From: Roseovarius nubinhibens ISM
Lineage (GTDB): Bacteria > Pseudomonadota > Alphaproteobacteria > Rhodobacterales > Rhodobacteraceae
DNA: 64,000 nt
Assembly (NCBI RefSeq): GCF_000152625.1
Contig: NZ_CH724156.1
Coordinates: forward strand, 2,196,687 to 2,260,686
Reading direction: 5' to 3'
The position numbers and the translations under genes are program-made. Each line of letters starts with the position of its first letter. Positions within the stretch are counted from its first letter, which is position 1. Below are positions 24,417 to 33,580 of this stretch, in pieces. Below the pieces are notes generated by a model that worked only from the letters and a program-made list of their open reading frames with translations, was not told the DNA's origin and made no database searches.

Positions 24417-25594
24417 GGGTAGCCGGTGATATTCTCGTTGCCGTCCTCGGTGATCACCAGAATATCATGCTCGCGGTAGCCGCCCGCCCCGGGCTGATCC
24501 GCCCCAAGGGTGAGCATCGGCTCCATCGAGATCACCATCCCCGGCTCGAGCACCGTGTCGATATCCTCGCGCAGCTCGAGCCCCGCCTCGCGCCCGTAAT
24601 AGTGCGACAGCACGCCAAAGCTGTGACCATAGCCAAAGGTCCGGTATTGCAGCAGATCACGCTCCTCGAAAAACGCGTTGATCTGATGCGTCACCTCGGC
24701 ACAGCTCACCCCGGGTTTGAGCAGCGACATGCCATATTCATGCGCCGCCACATTGGCCTCCCAGATCTTGCGCGAGGCGTCATCGACCTCGCCCACGAAC
24801 ATCGTCCGCTCGAGCGCCACATAATAGCCCGACACCATCGGAAAGGCATTGAGGCTGAGGATATCCTCCTGTTCGAGAACCCGCCCCGTCACCGGGTTAT
24901 GCGCGCCATCGGTGTTGATCCCCGACTGAAACCAGACCCAGCTGTCGCGATATTCCGCATCGGGAAAGACCTTGGCAATCTCGCGCTCCATCGCATCTCG
25001 CCCGGCGATGGCCACCTCGATCTCGCTTGTGCCCACGCGCACCGCATCCTTGATCGCATAGCCGCCGACATCGGCGATGGCCGTGCATTTGCGGATGAGC
25101 GCGATCTCGGCCGGTGATTTCTGCATCCGCTGCCGCATCGTGCGCTCCGCCACATCGAGCGTCGCCGCAGGCCGCAGAAAATCCTCGAGCTTGTCGCGCT
25201 GCACCAGCGTCAGGTGATCGCCCTCATAGCCGACGACCGCGCCTTCGCCCGCCACCGACCGCACCGCGCGCCAGTAATTGTCGCGCTGCCAATCGGTATA
25301 GGTGATGTTGTCGCAAAACGACCGCCGCCACGGCTGGCCCGCGTCGATCCCGGCCGAAATCGTCACACAGTCGCTCTCGGTCACGACGAGCCCATAGGGC
25401 CGCCCGAAGGCGCAATAGAGAAACCCGGAATAATAGGCGATATTGTGCATCGAGGTGAGCACGACCGCGCCGATGCCCGCCTCCTCCATGATGGCGCGCA
25501 GCCCCTTGATACGCGCTTCATATTCTTCCACGGCAAAGGGCAGGGGTGCCTTTTGCCCGTTGTGGAACCGGTACATTTCAGGACGTGCAGTCAT
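24386..25594 (-). CDS. Creatinase (creatine amidinohydrolase)
   Basis: A 402-aa pita-bread-fold enzyme that hydrolyses creatine to sarcosine and urea. The length equals that of Pseudomonas creatinase (about 403 aa), and long stretches agree with it, including SFGVLSHYYGREAGLELRED and the substrate residues in GINTDGAHNP (catalytic His), ALERTMF and SMEPM. The metal ligands of methionine aminopeptidases are not expected in this branch. CTTAGGAGGGTC lies just before ATG 25594, so the longer open frame is not used. No sarcosine oxidase or creatininase is nearby. Confidence 0.9.
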   Translation of the reverse strand: MTARPEMYRFHNGQKAPLPFAVEEYEARIKGLRAIMEEAGIGAVVLTSMHNIAYYSGFLYCAFGRPYGLVVTESDCVTISAGIDAGQPWRRSFCDNITYTDWQRDNYWRAVRSVAGEGAVVGYEGDHLTLVQRDKLEDFLRPAATLDVAERTMRQRMQKSPAEIALIRKCTAIADVGGYAIKDAVRVGTSEIEVAIAGRDAMEREIAKVFPDAEYRDSWVWFQSGINTDGAHNPVTGRVLEQEDILSLNAFPMVSGYYVALERTMFVGEVDDASRKIWEANVAAHEYGMSLLKPGVSCAEVTHQINAFFEERDLLQYRTFGYGHSFGVLSHYYGREAGLELREDIDTVLEPGMVISMEPMLTLGADQPGAGGYREHDILVITEDGNENITGYPYGPEFNIIR

Positions 25595-25757
25595 AGTGAC
25601 CCTCCTAAGACAGAAGGTCCCGGCGTTCAGGACTGATTGGGATAAGGCCTTGCGGAGCGACGCCATCGCCCCATGCCCGGATGCTATGTTGCCCATCGCG
25701 CGGATTCTGGCAAGATGGTTTGCGACAGGGGGCAAAAATTTCCATGACCATCATTCC

Positions 25758-26744
25758 ATGACCATCCGACCGGGACCGCGCAACGCCATCACCGATGTCG
25801 CCGGGCTGCGCGTCGGACAGGCACAGGACGACCGGATCAAGACCGGGGTGAGCGTACTTTTGGGCGATCGGCCCTTCACCGCCGGGGTGCATGTCATGGG
25901 CGGTGCACCCGGCACCCGCGAAACCGATCTGCTCGCCCCCGACAAGCTCGTCGAAGAGGTCGATGCGCTGGTGCTCTCCGGCGGCTCGGCCTTCGGGCTC
26001 GACGCGGCCTCGGGCGTGGCCGACGGGCTGCGCGCCATGGGGCGGGGCTTTGCCGTCGGCGATCAGCGGGTGCCGATTGTCCCCGGCGCGATCCTCTTTG
26101 ACCTGCTCAATGGCGGCGACAAAAATTGGACCGACAACCCCTATAAGGCGTTGGGGCAGGCGGCGCTCGCGGCGGCCTCGCAGGACGTGGCGCTGGGCAG
26201 CCATGGCGCAGGCACCGGGGCCACCACCGCCAATCTCAAGGGCGGGCTCGGCACCGCCTCGCTTGTCCTGCCCTCGGGCCATACGGTCGGCGCGCTGGTC
26301 GCGGTCAACGCGCTGGGCTCTGTGGTGATGGGCGAAGGGCCGGAATTCTGGGCCGCGCCGTGGGAACTCGACGCAGAATTTGGCGGGTGCGGCGCGGGCA
26401 CGCCGGACCTCTGGCCCGCCACCAAGCTCGGCCAGCATGAAAGCACCACCATCGCCATCGTCGCCACCGACGCGGCCCTGACCCAGGCCCAGGCGACCCG
26501 CATGGCCATCGCCGCCCATGACGGCTTTGCCCGCGCCATCGTGCCCGCGCATACGCCGATGGACGGCGATCTGGTCTTTGCCGCCGCGACCGGGGCGCGG
26601 CCCGTTGCGGGCGCGGCCGATCTTCTCGCGCTGGGCCATGCCGGGGCGATCACCATGGCCCGCGCCATCGCCCGCGCCATCCATGCCGCCACCGCCGCCC
26701 CCGGCGACACCCTGCCCACATGGCAGGCACGTTTCGGCAAATAG
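25758..26744 (+). CDS. P1-family (S58) peptidase, DmpA/NylC-like
   Basis: A 328-aa Ntn-type self-processing hydrolase. The block HESTTIAIVATDAALT matches the autocleavage site of NylC/DmpA-type enzymes, where cleavage before a Thr or Ser frees the nucleophile; here it would be S229-T230. VEEVDALVLSGGSAFGLDAASGV is another family signature. Likely substrates are beta-amino or D-amino peptides or cyclic amides. Start ATG 25758 is the in-frame ATG where family similarity begins; the frame upstream is antisense to creatinase. The gene is divergent from creatinase with a 163-bp gap. Confidence 0.85.
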   Translation: MTIRPGPRNAITDVAGLRVGQAQDDRIKTGVSVLLGDRPFTAGVHVMGGAPGTRETDLLAPDKLVEEVDALVLSGGSAFGLDAASGVADGLRAMGRGFAVGDQRVPIVPGAILFDLLNGGDKNWTDNPYKALGQAALAAASQDVALGSHGAGTGATTANLKGGLGTASLVLPSGHTVGALVAVNALGSVVMGEGPEFWAAPWELDAEFGGCGAGTPDLWPATKLGQHESTTIAIVATDAALTQAQATRMAIAAHDGFARAIVPAHTPMDGDLVFAAATGARPVAGAADLLALGHAGAITMARAIARAIHAATAAPGDTLPTWQARFGK

Positions 26745-26858
26745 CCACCCGCGCCGCATTTGCCCCGCCGAGCGCCGCATTCTTGCAAGGGTCTTGCACT
26801 GGACAAGCCGCCTGCAACCTGATTTGGCTGTGCGGGAAGATTTTTACGGGAGAAAATG

Positions 26859-28331
26859 ATGACTGACACGAACCTGAAATCGCTTCTGAAGGACCCCTCG
26901 CTTCTGGCTGAGAAATCCTATGTGAACGGCGAATGGATTGACGGCGAAGGCGGCACGTTCGACGTGACCAACCCGGCCCGTGGCGATGTCATCGCGCAAG
27001 TCACCGACCTGAGCCGCGCGCAAGTCTCCAAAGCCATCGACGCCGCTGTCACCGCCCAGAAAGACTGGGCGAGCTGGACCGGCAAGGAACGCGCCGCCGT
27101 GCTGCGCAAATGGTTCGACCTGATGATGGAAAACGCCGACGATCTGGCCACCATCCTCACCGCCGAACAGGGCAAGCCGCTGGCCGAGGCCAAGGGCGAG
27201 ATCGCCTATGGCGCCTCCTTCTTCGAGTTTTTCGGCGAAGAGGCCAAACGCATCTACGGCGAAACCATCCCCGGCCATCAGCGCGACAAGCGGATCACCG
27301 TGATCAAACAGCCGATCGGCGTCGCCGCCTCGATCACGCCCTGGAACTTCCCCAACGCGATGATCACCCGCAAGGCCGCCCCGGCGCTCGCCGCGGGCTG
27401 TGCCTTTGTCGGCCGCCCGGCGGCGGAAACCCCGCTCTCGGCCACCGCCATGGCAGTGCTGGCCGAACGGGCCGGCGTGCCCGCGGGCGTGTTCAACATC
27501 GTGACCTCCTCGCGCTCGAGCGAGATCGGCAAGGAATTTTGCGAAAACCCCGGCATTCGCAAACTGACCTTCACCGGCTCCACCGAAGTGGGCCGCATCC
27601 TGCTCCGTCAGGCTGCCGATCAGGTGATGAAATGCTCGATGGAACTGGGCGGCAACGCGCCCTTCATCGTGTTTGACGATGCCGATCTCGACGCCGCGGT
27701 CGAAGGCGCGATCATGTGCAAATTCCGCAACAACGGCCAGACCTGCGTCTGCGCCAACCGGATCTATGTGCAGTCCGGTGTCTATGACGCCTTCTCCAAG
27801 AAACTCGCCGAGGCGGTCAGCAAGCTCAAGATCGGCGACGGTCTCGACGACGGCACGCAGCTCGGCCCGCTGATCAACTCGGACGCCATCACCAAGGTTC
27901 AGGAACATGTGGCCGACGCCAAGTCGAAAGGCGCCGAGGTCATCCTCGGCGGCGGCGAGCCGATGGAGGGCGAAGGCTACTTCCTGCCGCCGACCATCAT
28001 CACCGGCGCGACCCAGGACATGGCTGTCGCCACCGACGAGACCTTTGGCCCGCTGGCGCCGCTGTTCAAATTCGACGATGTGGACGATGTGATCGCCATG
28101 GCCAATGACACGATCTTCGGTCTGGCGAGCTATTTCTACGCCAAGGATCTGAGCCGCGTCTACAAAGTGGCCGAGGCGCTCGAATATGGCATCGTTGGCG
28201 TCAACACCGGCATCATCTCGACCGAGGTCGCGCCCTTTGGCGGGGTCAAGCAATCGGGCCTTGGCCGCGAAGGCAGCCATCACGGCATCGAGGATTATCT
28301 CGAGATGAAATATATTTGCATGTCGGTGTGA
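26859..28331 (+). CDS. gabD: Succinate-semialdehyde dehydrogenase
   Basis: A 490-aa aldehyde dehydrogenase of the GabD type, oxidising succinate semialdehyde to succinate in GABA breakdown. The catalytic cysteine lies in NNGQTCVCANR, the general-base glutamate in MELGGNAP, and the coenzyme loop in TFTGSTEVGRIL. The normally conserved lysine of the K-P-(A/S) coenzyme site is arginine here (VGRPAAETPLSA). GGGAG at 26848 is better spaced for ATG 26859 than for ATG 26856. No GABA transaminase is adjacent. A single CTGGAC occurs at 26799, upstream. Confidence 0.88.
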   Translation: MTDTNLKSLLKDPSLLAEKSYVNGEWIDGEGGTFDVTNPARGDVIAQVTDLSRAQVSKAIDAAVTAQKDWASWTGKERAAVLRKWFDLMMENADDLATILTAEQGKPLAEAKGEIAYGASFFEFFGEEAKRIYGETIPGHQRDKRITVIKQPIGVAASITPWNFPNAMITRKAAPALAAGCAFVGRPAAETPLSATAMAVLAERAGVPAGVFNIVTSSRSSEIGKEFCENPGIRKLTFTGSTEVGRILLRQAADQVMKCSMELGGNAPFIVFDDADLDAAVEGAIMCKFRNNGQTCVCANRIYVQSGVYDAFSKKLAEAVSKLKIGDGLDDGTQLGPLINSDAITKVQEHVADAKSKGAEVILGGGEPMEGEGYFLPPTIITGATQDMAVATDETFGPLAPLFKFDDVDDVIAMANDTIFGLASYFYAKDLSRVYKVAEALEYGIVGVNTGIISTEVAPFGGVKQSGLGREGSHHGIEDYLEMKYICMSV

Positions 28332-28370
28332 CCGACGCGCTGCCGTCGTAATACCGACGCGATACCGACC
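28327..28370 (-). repeat. Four-unit 11-bp array, copy B
   Basis: Read on the minus strand: GGTCGGTATCG, CGTCGGTATTA, CGACGGCAGCG, CGTCGGTCACA. The array starts within the gabD stop codon and precedes the gabD hairpin terminator by 6 nt. Confidence 0.8.
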
Positions 28371-28375
28371 CTCCG

Positions 28376-28401
28376 CACGCCCGGCTTTTTGGCCGGGCGT
28401 G
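28376..28401 (+). terminator. Hairpin terminator after gabD
   Basis: A perfect 10-bp stem CACGCCCGGC / GCCGGGCGTG with loop TTTTTG lies 45 nt after the gabD stop. The downstream T-tract is weak. Confidence 0.65.
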
Positions 28402-28547
28402 TCGCGTTTCGGCGGTCTCTCGCGCGCGGTCACAGACCCGTATCATTTGATGGCTAGACCTTACCCCGCGTCAGCGCCATGGTGGCGCCGAAGTCCGGGG
28501 CAGGGCCCTGTTGCGTGCCACCCCCGTAGCCAGTGAGGAGACCCATC

Positions 28548-30101
28548 ATGACACATCTGTTCCAAACCCCGTCCCGCCGCAGCGTGCTGGCCGGCGGTGC
28601 CGCCCTCGGCCTCGCCACGATGACTGGCCTGCCCGGTCTCGCCCAGACCCCGAAACGCGGCGGCTCGATCCGTATCGCGATGGCCGAAGGCTCGAGCCAG
28701 GACACGCTAAACCCTTGGACTTACACCGATATCTATATGCTCTCGGTGGGGCTCGCGACCCATTCCACCCTGACCGAGATCGCCGCCGACGGCAGCCTCG
28801 TGGGCGATGCCGCGCTGAGCTGGGAAGGCTCCAACGGCGCCAAAACCTGGACCTTCAAACTGCGCCCCGAAGTGAGTTTTTCCGATGGCCGCAAACTCAC
28901 CGCCGATGATGTCATCGCCTCGATCAAATACCACGCCGGCGAAGACAGCGGATCGAGCATGCGCTCCACCGCCGAAACCATCGCCGACTACCGCAAGGAC
29001 GGCGACGACACGGTGATCTTCGAACTGATCGGCCCCAACGCCGATTTCCCGTATCTCATGGCCGATTACCACTTCCTCATGCTCCCCCTCGAGGACGGCC
29101 AAGTGAACTGGCGCGACTATATCGGCACCGGCGGCTATGTGCTCACCGACCACGATCCCGGCGTCCGCACCCTGCTCACCCGCCGCGACGATTACTGGAA
29201 GTCTGACCGCGCCTGGTTCGATGAGATCGAGATCCTCTATGTCGGCGACGTTTCGGCCCGCACCAACGCGCTCCAAACTGGCGAGATGGACATCATCAGC
29301 CGCGTCGATCTCAAGACGATCAACCTGCTGGAAAGAATGCCGAATATCAACGTGGTCGAGGCCACGGGCTTCCTGCATTACACCTTCCCGATGAACACCA
29401 CCGCAGCACCTTTCGACAACAAGGACCTGCGGCTCGCGCTGAAATACGGCATCAACCGCGAGGCCATGGTGCAGACCATCCTCAACGGGCGCGGCGCCAT
29501 CGGCAATGATCACCCGATCGCCCCCAAGATGCCCTATCACGACGGCTCCATCGAACAGCGCGCCTATGACCCCGACAAGGCCAAGTTCCACCTGAAAAAG
29601 GCGGGCTACGACAGCATCGACATCTCCTGTTCGGCGGCCGACGCGGCCTTTTCCGGCGCGGTCGATGCCACGGTGCTCTACAAGGAACATCTCGCCCCTG
29701 CCGGCATCAACCTGACTGTCGACCGCCGCCCGAGCGATGGCTATTGGTCGGATGTCTGGATGAAGAAACCCTTCCTCGCCTCCTATTGGGGCGGCCGCCC
29801 GACCTGCGACTGGATGTTCAGCACCGGCTACGCGGCCGACGCCAAATGGAACGACACATTCTGGCAAAATGACCGGTTCAACGAGCTGCTGATCAAGGCC
29901 CGGGGCGAGCTCGACGAGGCTCTGCGCGCCGAGATGTATGGCGAAATGCAGCGCCTCGTGCGCGACGATGGCGGCGCGCTGGTCTGGGGGTTTGGCAACT
30001 ATATCTTCGCCACCACCAACAAGATCGCCCATGGTCCCGAGGTCGCCTCGAACTGGGAGCTCGACGGCGGCCGCTGGGCCGAACGCTGGTGGGTTGCCTG
30101 A
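28548..30101 (+). CDS. ABC transporter substrate-binding protein, peptide/opine type
   Basis: A 517-aa extracytoplasmic solute-binding protein of family 5 (peptide, opine, nickel). A twin-arginine signal (SRRSVLAGGAALGLATMTGL, cleavage near AQT) covers the first 32 residues or so, so it is exported folded. The body contains DGRKLTADDVIASIKY, typical of the family (DG-x-x-(L/F)TA-x-DV). GTGAGGAGACC lies before ATG 28548. No permease or ATPase genes are adjacent; the flanking genes are gabD and a permease of another class, so it is an orphan component. The ligand is unknown. Confidence 0.87.
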   Translation: MTHLFQTPSRRSVLAGGAALGLATMTGLPGLAQTPKRGGSIRIAMAEGSSQDTLNPWTYTDIYMLSVGLATHSTLTEIAADGSLVGDAALSWEGSNGAKTWTFKLRPEVSFSDGRKLTADDVIASIKYHAGEDSGSSMRSTAETIADYRKDGDDTVIFELIGPNADFPYLMADYHFLMLPLEDGQVNWRDYIGTGGYVLTDHDPGVRTLLTRRDDYWKSDRAWFDEIEILYVGDVSARTNALQTGEMDIISRVDLKTINLLERMPNINVVEATGFLHYTFPMNTTAAPFDNKDLRLALKYGINREAMVQTILNGRGAIGNDHPIAPKMPYHDGSIEQRAYDPDKAKFHLKKAGYDSIDISCSAADAAFSGAVDATVLYKEHLAPAGINLTVDRRPSDGYWSDVWMKKPFLASYWGGRPTCDWMFSTGYAADAKWNDTFWQNDRFNELLIKARGELDEALRAEMYGEMQRLVRDDGGALVWGFGNYIFATTNKIAHGPEVASNWELDGGRWAERWWVA

Positions 30102-30122
30102 TCGCTCAGGCCTCTTTCTGGT

Positions 30123-30165
30123 CAAAAATACCCCGGCCGGACCTCTCCACGAGGGACCGGCCGGG
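30123..30165 (-). terminator. Terminator of the SLC13 permease gene
   Basis: CCCGGCCGG (30132-30140) pairs perfectly with CCGGCCGGG (30157-30165). On the minus strand the stem is followed by GGTATTTTTG. It lies 12 nt beyond the permease stop. Confidence 0.75.
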
Positions 30166-30176
30166 CCAAGGTCGCG

Positions 30177-31949
30177 CTAGAGCGGCCACACCACGAGGAT
30201 CGCCGGGATCGACACTGCGATGACGATCACTTCAAGCGGCAGCCCCATCCGCCAGTAATCGCCAAAACGATAGCCGCCGGGGCCGAGGATGAGCGTGTTG
30301 TTCTTATGCCCGATGGGCGTGAGAAAGGCCGAGGAGGCCGCAATCGCCACCGCCATCAGGAACGGGTCGGGCGACACGTCGAGCGCCTGCGCCATCTGGA
30401 TGCCCACAGGGGCCGCGACAATCGTCGTCGCCGTGTTGTTGAGCACATCCGACAGGCTCATCGTCACCACCATCAGCACCGTCAGAATGGCCCAGGCCGG
30501 CAGCCCCGCGGTGAGACTGATCAGCCCGCCAGAAATGAGCTCGGTCCCTCCCGAGGTCTCGAGCGCCGCGCCGAGCGGGATCATCGAGCCGAGCAGCACC
30601 ACCACCGGCCATTCGATATGATCATAGAGCTCCTTGATCGGCACGATCCCGGTGAGCACATAGGCCACCACCACGAGGCCCAGCGCGATGGGCAGGTAGA
30701 TGAGGCCAAAGCTCGCAGCCGCCACCGCCCCGGCAAAGAGCCCGATGGCGAGCCAGGTCTTGCTGTTTTGGGTCACGGCAAGCCCGCGATCGGCCAGCGG
30801 CAGCGCCCCCAGCCAATTGGCCACATCGCCGCCGCGATCCTTGGGCACAAGAATAAGAAGGATATCGCCCGCCTCGATCGGCGTGCGCCGCATATGCGAG
30901 GTGATCTTGCGCCCCTGACGGGAAATCCCCATCAAAACAGAGCGTTGCCGCCAATGGAGGCCAAGGCTGAGGGCGCTCTTGCCGATGATATGGGCGTTTT
31001 GCGGCACCACCAGTTCCACCACGTCGAGCCCTTCGCCCGCCGCCTGCAGCATCTCTTCGCGGTCCGCGTCGGAAAAGGCGAGGTTGAGCGCGGTGCGAAA
31101 CTCGTCCAGCGCCTCTGGCACCGCCTCGAGCACCAGCGTATCGCCCGCCCGCAACACCGCGTTGCGGGCCCGCCCATAGAGCCGCTTGCCCTCGCGCACG
31201 ATGCCCAGAAGCGCCACATCGGATTTATGCGCCGTCTCATCCAGCTCGCCAAGCCGCTGCCCGATGAGCTTGCTGTCCTCCGGCACGGTCAGCTCGGCCA
31301 CATATTGCGCGATGTCCGAGGCGTCGAGCGTGGCGTCGTCCCGCGAGGGGATCAGCCGCCAGCCGATCAGCGCCACAAAGGCCAGACCGGCCAGCGCCGC
31401 CACCGCGCCCACCGGGGCGAAATCGAACATGGCAAAGGGCGCGCCGAGGCTTTCTTCGCGAATGGCCGCGATGATGATATTGGGCGGCGTCCCGATGAGC
31501 GTCACCATGCCGCCAAGGATCGTGGCAAAGCTCAGCGGCATGAGCGACAGCCCCGGTGAGCGCCCGGCCTTGCGCGCTGTCTGCACATCGACCGGCATCA
31601 AGAGCGCAAGCGCTGCGACGTTGTTCATAAAGGCCGACAGCACCCCGCCAACCCCGCCCATCAGCGCGATATGGGCGCCCAAGCTGCGCGAGCTGTCGAC
31701 AAGCGTCCGGGTGATGAGAAACACCGCCCCCGACCGCATCAGACCGGCCGAGACCACCAGCACCAGCGCCACGATGATGGTCGCCGGATGGCCAAAGCCC
31801 GCGAAGACGCCATCGACCGGCACCACCCCGAGCACCACCCCCGCCATAAGCGCGGTGAAAGCCACGAGATCATAACGCCAGCGCCCCCAGAGCAAGAGCG
31901 CGAAAACGGCGGCGAAAAGCGAGAAGAGAATGATCTGGTCAGCGGTCAT
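30177..31949 (-). CDS. SLC13/DASS-family permease with RCK_C domains
   Basis: A 590-aa membrane protein: about five N-terminal helices, a cytoplasmic insert of two RCK_C (TrkA-C) domains at roughly residues 205-370, then six or so further helices. The motif ending in NNTATTIVAAPVGIQ, and NNVAALALLMPV in the first half, are the paired re-entrant signatures of the DASS fold. RCK_C-containing members are often sulfate or anion transporters, sometimes annotated as sulfur-deprivation response regulators. Given the sulfite and sulfate chemistry 20 kb away, sulfate is a reasonable but unproven substrate. ATG 31949 follows AAGGAC. Confidence 0.85.
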   Translation of the reverse strand: MTADQIILFSLFAAVFALLLWGRWRYDLVAFTALMAGVVLGVVPVDGVFAGFGHPATIIVALVLVVSAGLMRSGAVFLITRTLVDSSRSLGAHIALMGGVGGVLSAFMNNVAALALLMPVDVQTARKAGRSPGLSLMPLSFATILGGMVTLIGTPPNIIIAAIREESLGAPFAMFDFAPVGAVAALAGLAFVALIGWRLIPSRDDATLDASDIAQYVAELTVPEDSKLIGQRLGELDETAHKSDVALLGIVREGKRLYGRARNAVLRAGDTLVLEAVPEALDEFRTALNLAFSDADREEMLQAAGEGLDVVELVVPQNAHIIGKSALSLGLHWRQRSVLMGISRQGRKITSHMRRTPIEAGDILLILVPKDRGGDVANWLGALPLADRGLAVTQNSKTWLAIGLFAGAVAAASFGLIYLPIALGLVVVAYVLTGIVPIKELYDHIEWPVVVLLGSMIPLGAALETSGGTELISGGLISLTAGLPAWAILTVLMVVTMSLSDVLNNTATTIVAAPVGIQMAQALDVSPDPFLMAVAIAASSAFLTPIGHKNNTLILGPGGYRFGDYWRMGLPLEVIVIAVSIPAILVVWPL

Positions 31950-32073
31950 GATCGAGTCCTTGAGGGCTCTGCCGAGCCAAGCGGAAAGCGCGTGAAAACG
32001 CAACCGGCTTGCGGCCCTTGGCCCGGGTGATCTATATGGGGCGAAATTGCATCAATGTCACCGGAGTCTTCTC

Positions 32074-32814
32074 ATGGCAGGCCATTCCAAATGGGCCAAC
32101 ATCCAGCACCGCAAGGGGCGTCAGGATGCGGCCCGGTCCAAACTGTTCTCGAAGCTGGCCAAGGAGATCACCGTGGCCGCCAAGATGGGCGACCCGGACC
32201 CCGAGAAAAACCCGCGGCTGCGGCTCGCGGTGAAAGAGGCCAAGTCGAGCTCGGTTCCCAAGGATGTCATTGAACGCGCTATCAAAAAAGCGATTGGTGG
32301 CGAGGCCGAGGATTACGAGGAAATCCGCTATGAGGGCTATGGGCCCAATGGCGTGGCGGTGATCGTCGAAGCGATGACCGACAACCGCAATCGCACCGCG
32401 AGCAATGTCCGCTCGACCTTCTCCAAGAACGGCGGTAACCTTGGCGAGACCGGTAGCGTCGGCTTCATGTTCGAGCGCAAGGGCGAGATCAGCTATGCCG
32501 CCGAGATCGGCGATGCCGACACGGTGATGATGGCCGCGATCGAGGCCGGTGCCGAGGATGTCGAAAGTTCGGAAGACGGCCATATCATCTGGTGCGCGGA
32601 TACCGACCTCAACGAGGTGGCGGGCGCGCTCGAAGGTGAGCTGGGCGAAAGTGACTCGACCAAGCTGGTGTGGAAACCCACCACCACGACCGAGATGGAT
32701 CTCGACGGGATGCAGAAGCTGATGAAGCTCATCGAGGCGCTTGAAGATGACGATGACGTGCAGCGCGTCACCGCCAATTTCGAAGCCTCCGACGAGGTGA
32801 TGGAGCAACTCTGA
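32074..32814 (+). CDS. yebC: YebC/PmpR-family protein
   Basis: A 246-aa protein of the YebC/TACO1 family, with the invariant start [19 protein letters not shown] and the central [14 protein letters not shown]-type block (here [19 protein letters not shown]). Family members act as transcription regulators or, in recent work, help ribosomes through stalling sequences. Start ATG 32074 is fixed by the conserved N-terminus. A Pho-box-like four-unit array begins 4 nt after its stop. Confidence 0.95.
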   Translation: MAGHSKWANIQHRKGRQDAARSKLFSKLAKEITVAAKMGDPDPEKNPRLRLAVKEAKSSSVPKDVIERAIKKAIGGEAEDYEEIRYEGYGPNGVAVIVEAMTDNRNRTASNVRSTFSKNGGNLGETGSVGFMFERKGEISYAAEIGDADTVMMAAIEAGAEDVESSEDGHIIWCADTDLNEVAGALEGELGESDSTKLVWKPTTTTEMDLDGMQKLMKLIEALEDDDDVQRVTANFEASDEVMEQL

Positions 32815-32818
32815 ACGG

Positions 32819-32862
32819 CGTCGCCGTTCCGTCATCACCCCGTCACATGCCTGTCATTTGAT
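32819..32862 (+). promoter_or_regulatory. Pho-box-like four-unit 11-bp array, copy E
   Basis: Units CGTCGCCGTTC, CGTCATCACCC, CGTCACATGCC, TGTCATTTGAT. In the other phase this reads CCGTCAT-N4-CCGTCAC-N4-CTGTCAT, close to the PhoB consensus of CTGTCAT half-sites on an 11-bp period. It lies 83 bp upstream of the HNH gene. Confidence 0.6.
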
Positions 32863-32944
32863 CCCGGTATCCGGTGGGTGCATCTGGTGTCTTGCCAGAT
32901 CGCAAACACCGGATATAGTTACCCTATACATGGGGATCAGGATC

Positions 32945-33541
32945 ATGACCGTGATGGAGCGCAGCGATTTCAGAACCGAGTTTGTCCGAAGTCCGGGCGC
33001 GCTCCGGGATCATCCGGCGCTGGTGCTGAATGCCGATTACCGACCGCTGAGCTACTATCCCTTGTCGCTCTGGTCCTGGCAGGAGGCGATCAAGGCGGCC
33101 TGGCTCGACAGGGTGGATATCGTCGCCGAATATGACCATTGGGTCCGGTCCCCGAGCACCGAGATCAGGATCCCGTCGGTCATCGTTCTCAAGGATTATG
33201 TACAACCTCAAAAGCGCGTGGCCTTCACGCGCTTTAATCTTTTTTTACGGGACGAATTCCGCTGTCAGTACTGTGGCACCAAGGGCGATCTGACCTTCGA
33301 TCACGTGGTGCCGCGGGCGGCGGGGGGGATCACCAGCTGGGAAAATGTGGTCGCCGCCTGTTCGCCCTGCAACCTGCGCAAAGGGTCGAAAAGCCTGCGC
33401 CGGGCGGGCATGTCGCTGCGCAAGCCGCCGCGGGCGCCGGCCTCGGATGAGCTGCGCAACACGGGCCGGAAATTCCCGCCGAACCACCTGCATGAGAGCT
33501 GGCTCGACTTCCTTTATTGGGATGCAGAGCTCGAGGCGTGA
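32945..33541 (+). CDS. HNH endonuclease
   Basis: A 198-aa HNH nuclease. The zinc-finger HNH core runs CQYCGTKGDLTFDHVVPR, then GGITSWENVVAAC and CSPCNLRKG; it has paired CxxC motifs and the catalytic histidine in FDHVVP. This stand-alone protein is widely conserved in alphaproteobacteria as a chromosomal gene rather than a homing or restriction enzyme, and its role is not settled. I start at ATG 32945, preceded by CAGGA; ATG 32930 or 32951 are alternatives. A four-unit 11-bp array follows 39 nt after the stop. Confidence 0.85.
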   Translation: MTVMERSDFRTEFVRSPGALRDHPALVLNADYRPLSYYPLSLWSWQEAIKAAWLDRVDIVAEYDHWVRSPSTEIRIPSVIVLKDYVQPQKRVAFTRFNLFLRDEFRCQYCGTKGDLTFDHVVPRAAGGITSWENVVAACSPCNLRKGSKSLRRAGMSLRKPPRAPASDELRNTGRKFPPNHLHESWLDFLYWDAELEA

Positions 33542-33580
33542 TTCGGGGTGTTAACCCGTTGAAATTGTAAGAAAACGAAC

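Noticed and set aside
25744-25761. Five-codon mini-frame before the P1 peptidase (ATGACCATC repeated at 25744 and 25758)
   Set aside because: Too short to call a leader peptide; a chance or slippage duplicate of the start region is enough to explain it.
26799-26832. CTGGAC plus TTGGCTGTG upstream of gabD as TauR/GabR boxes
   Set aside because: Only one six-base match and a weak second half; spacing differs from the other sites, so I did not call it.
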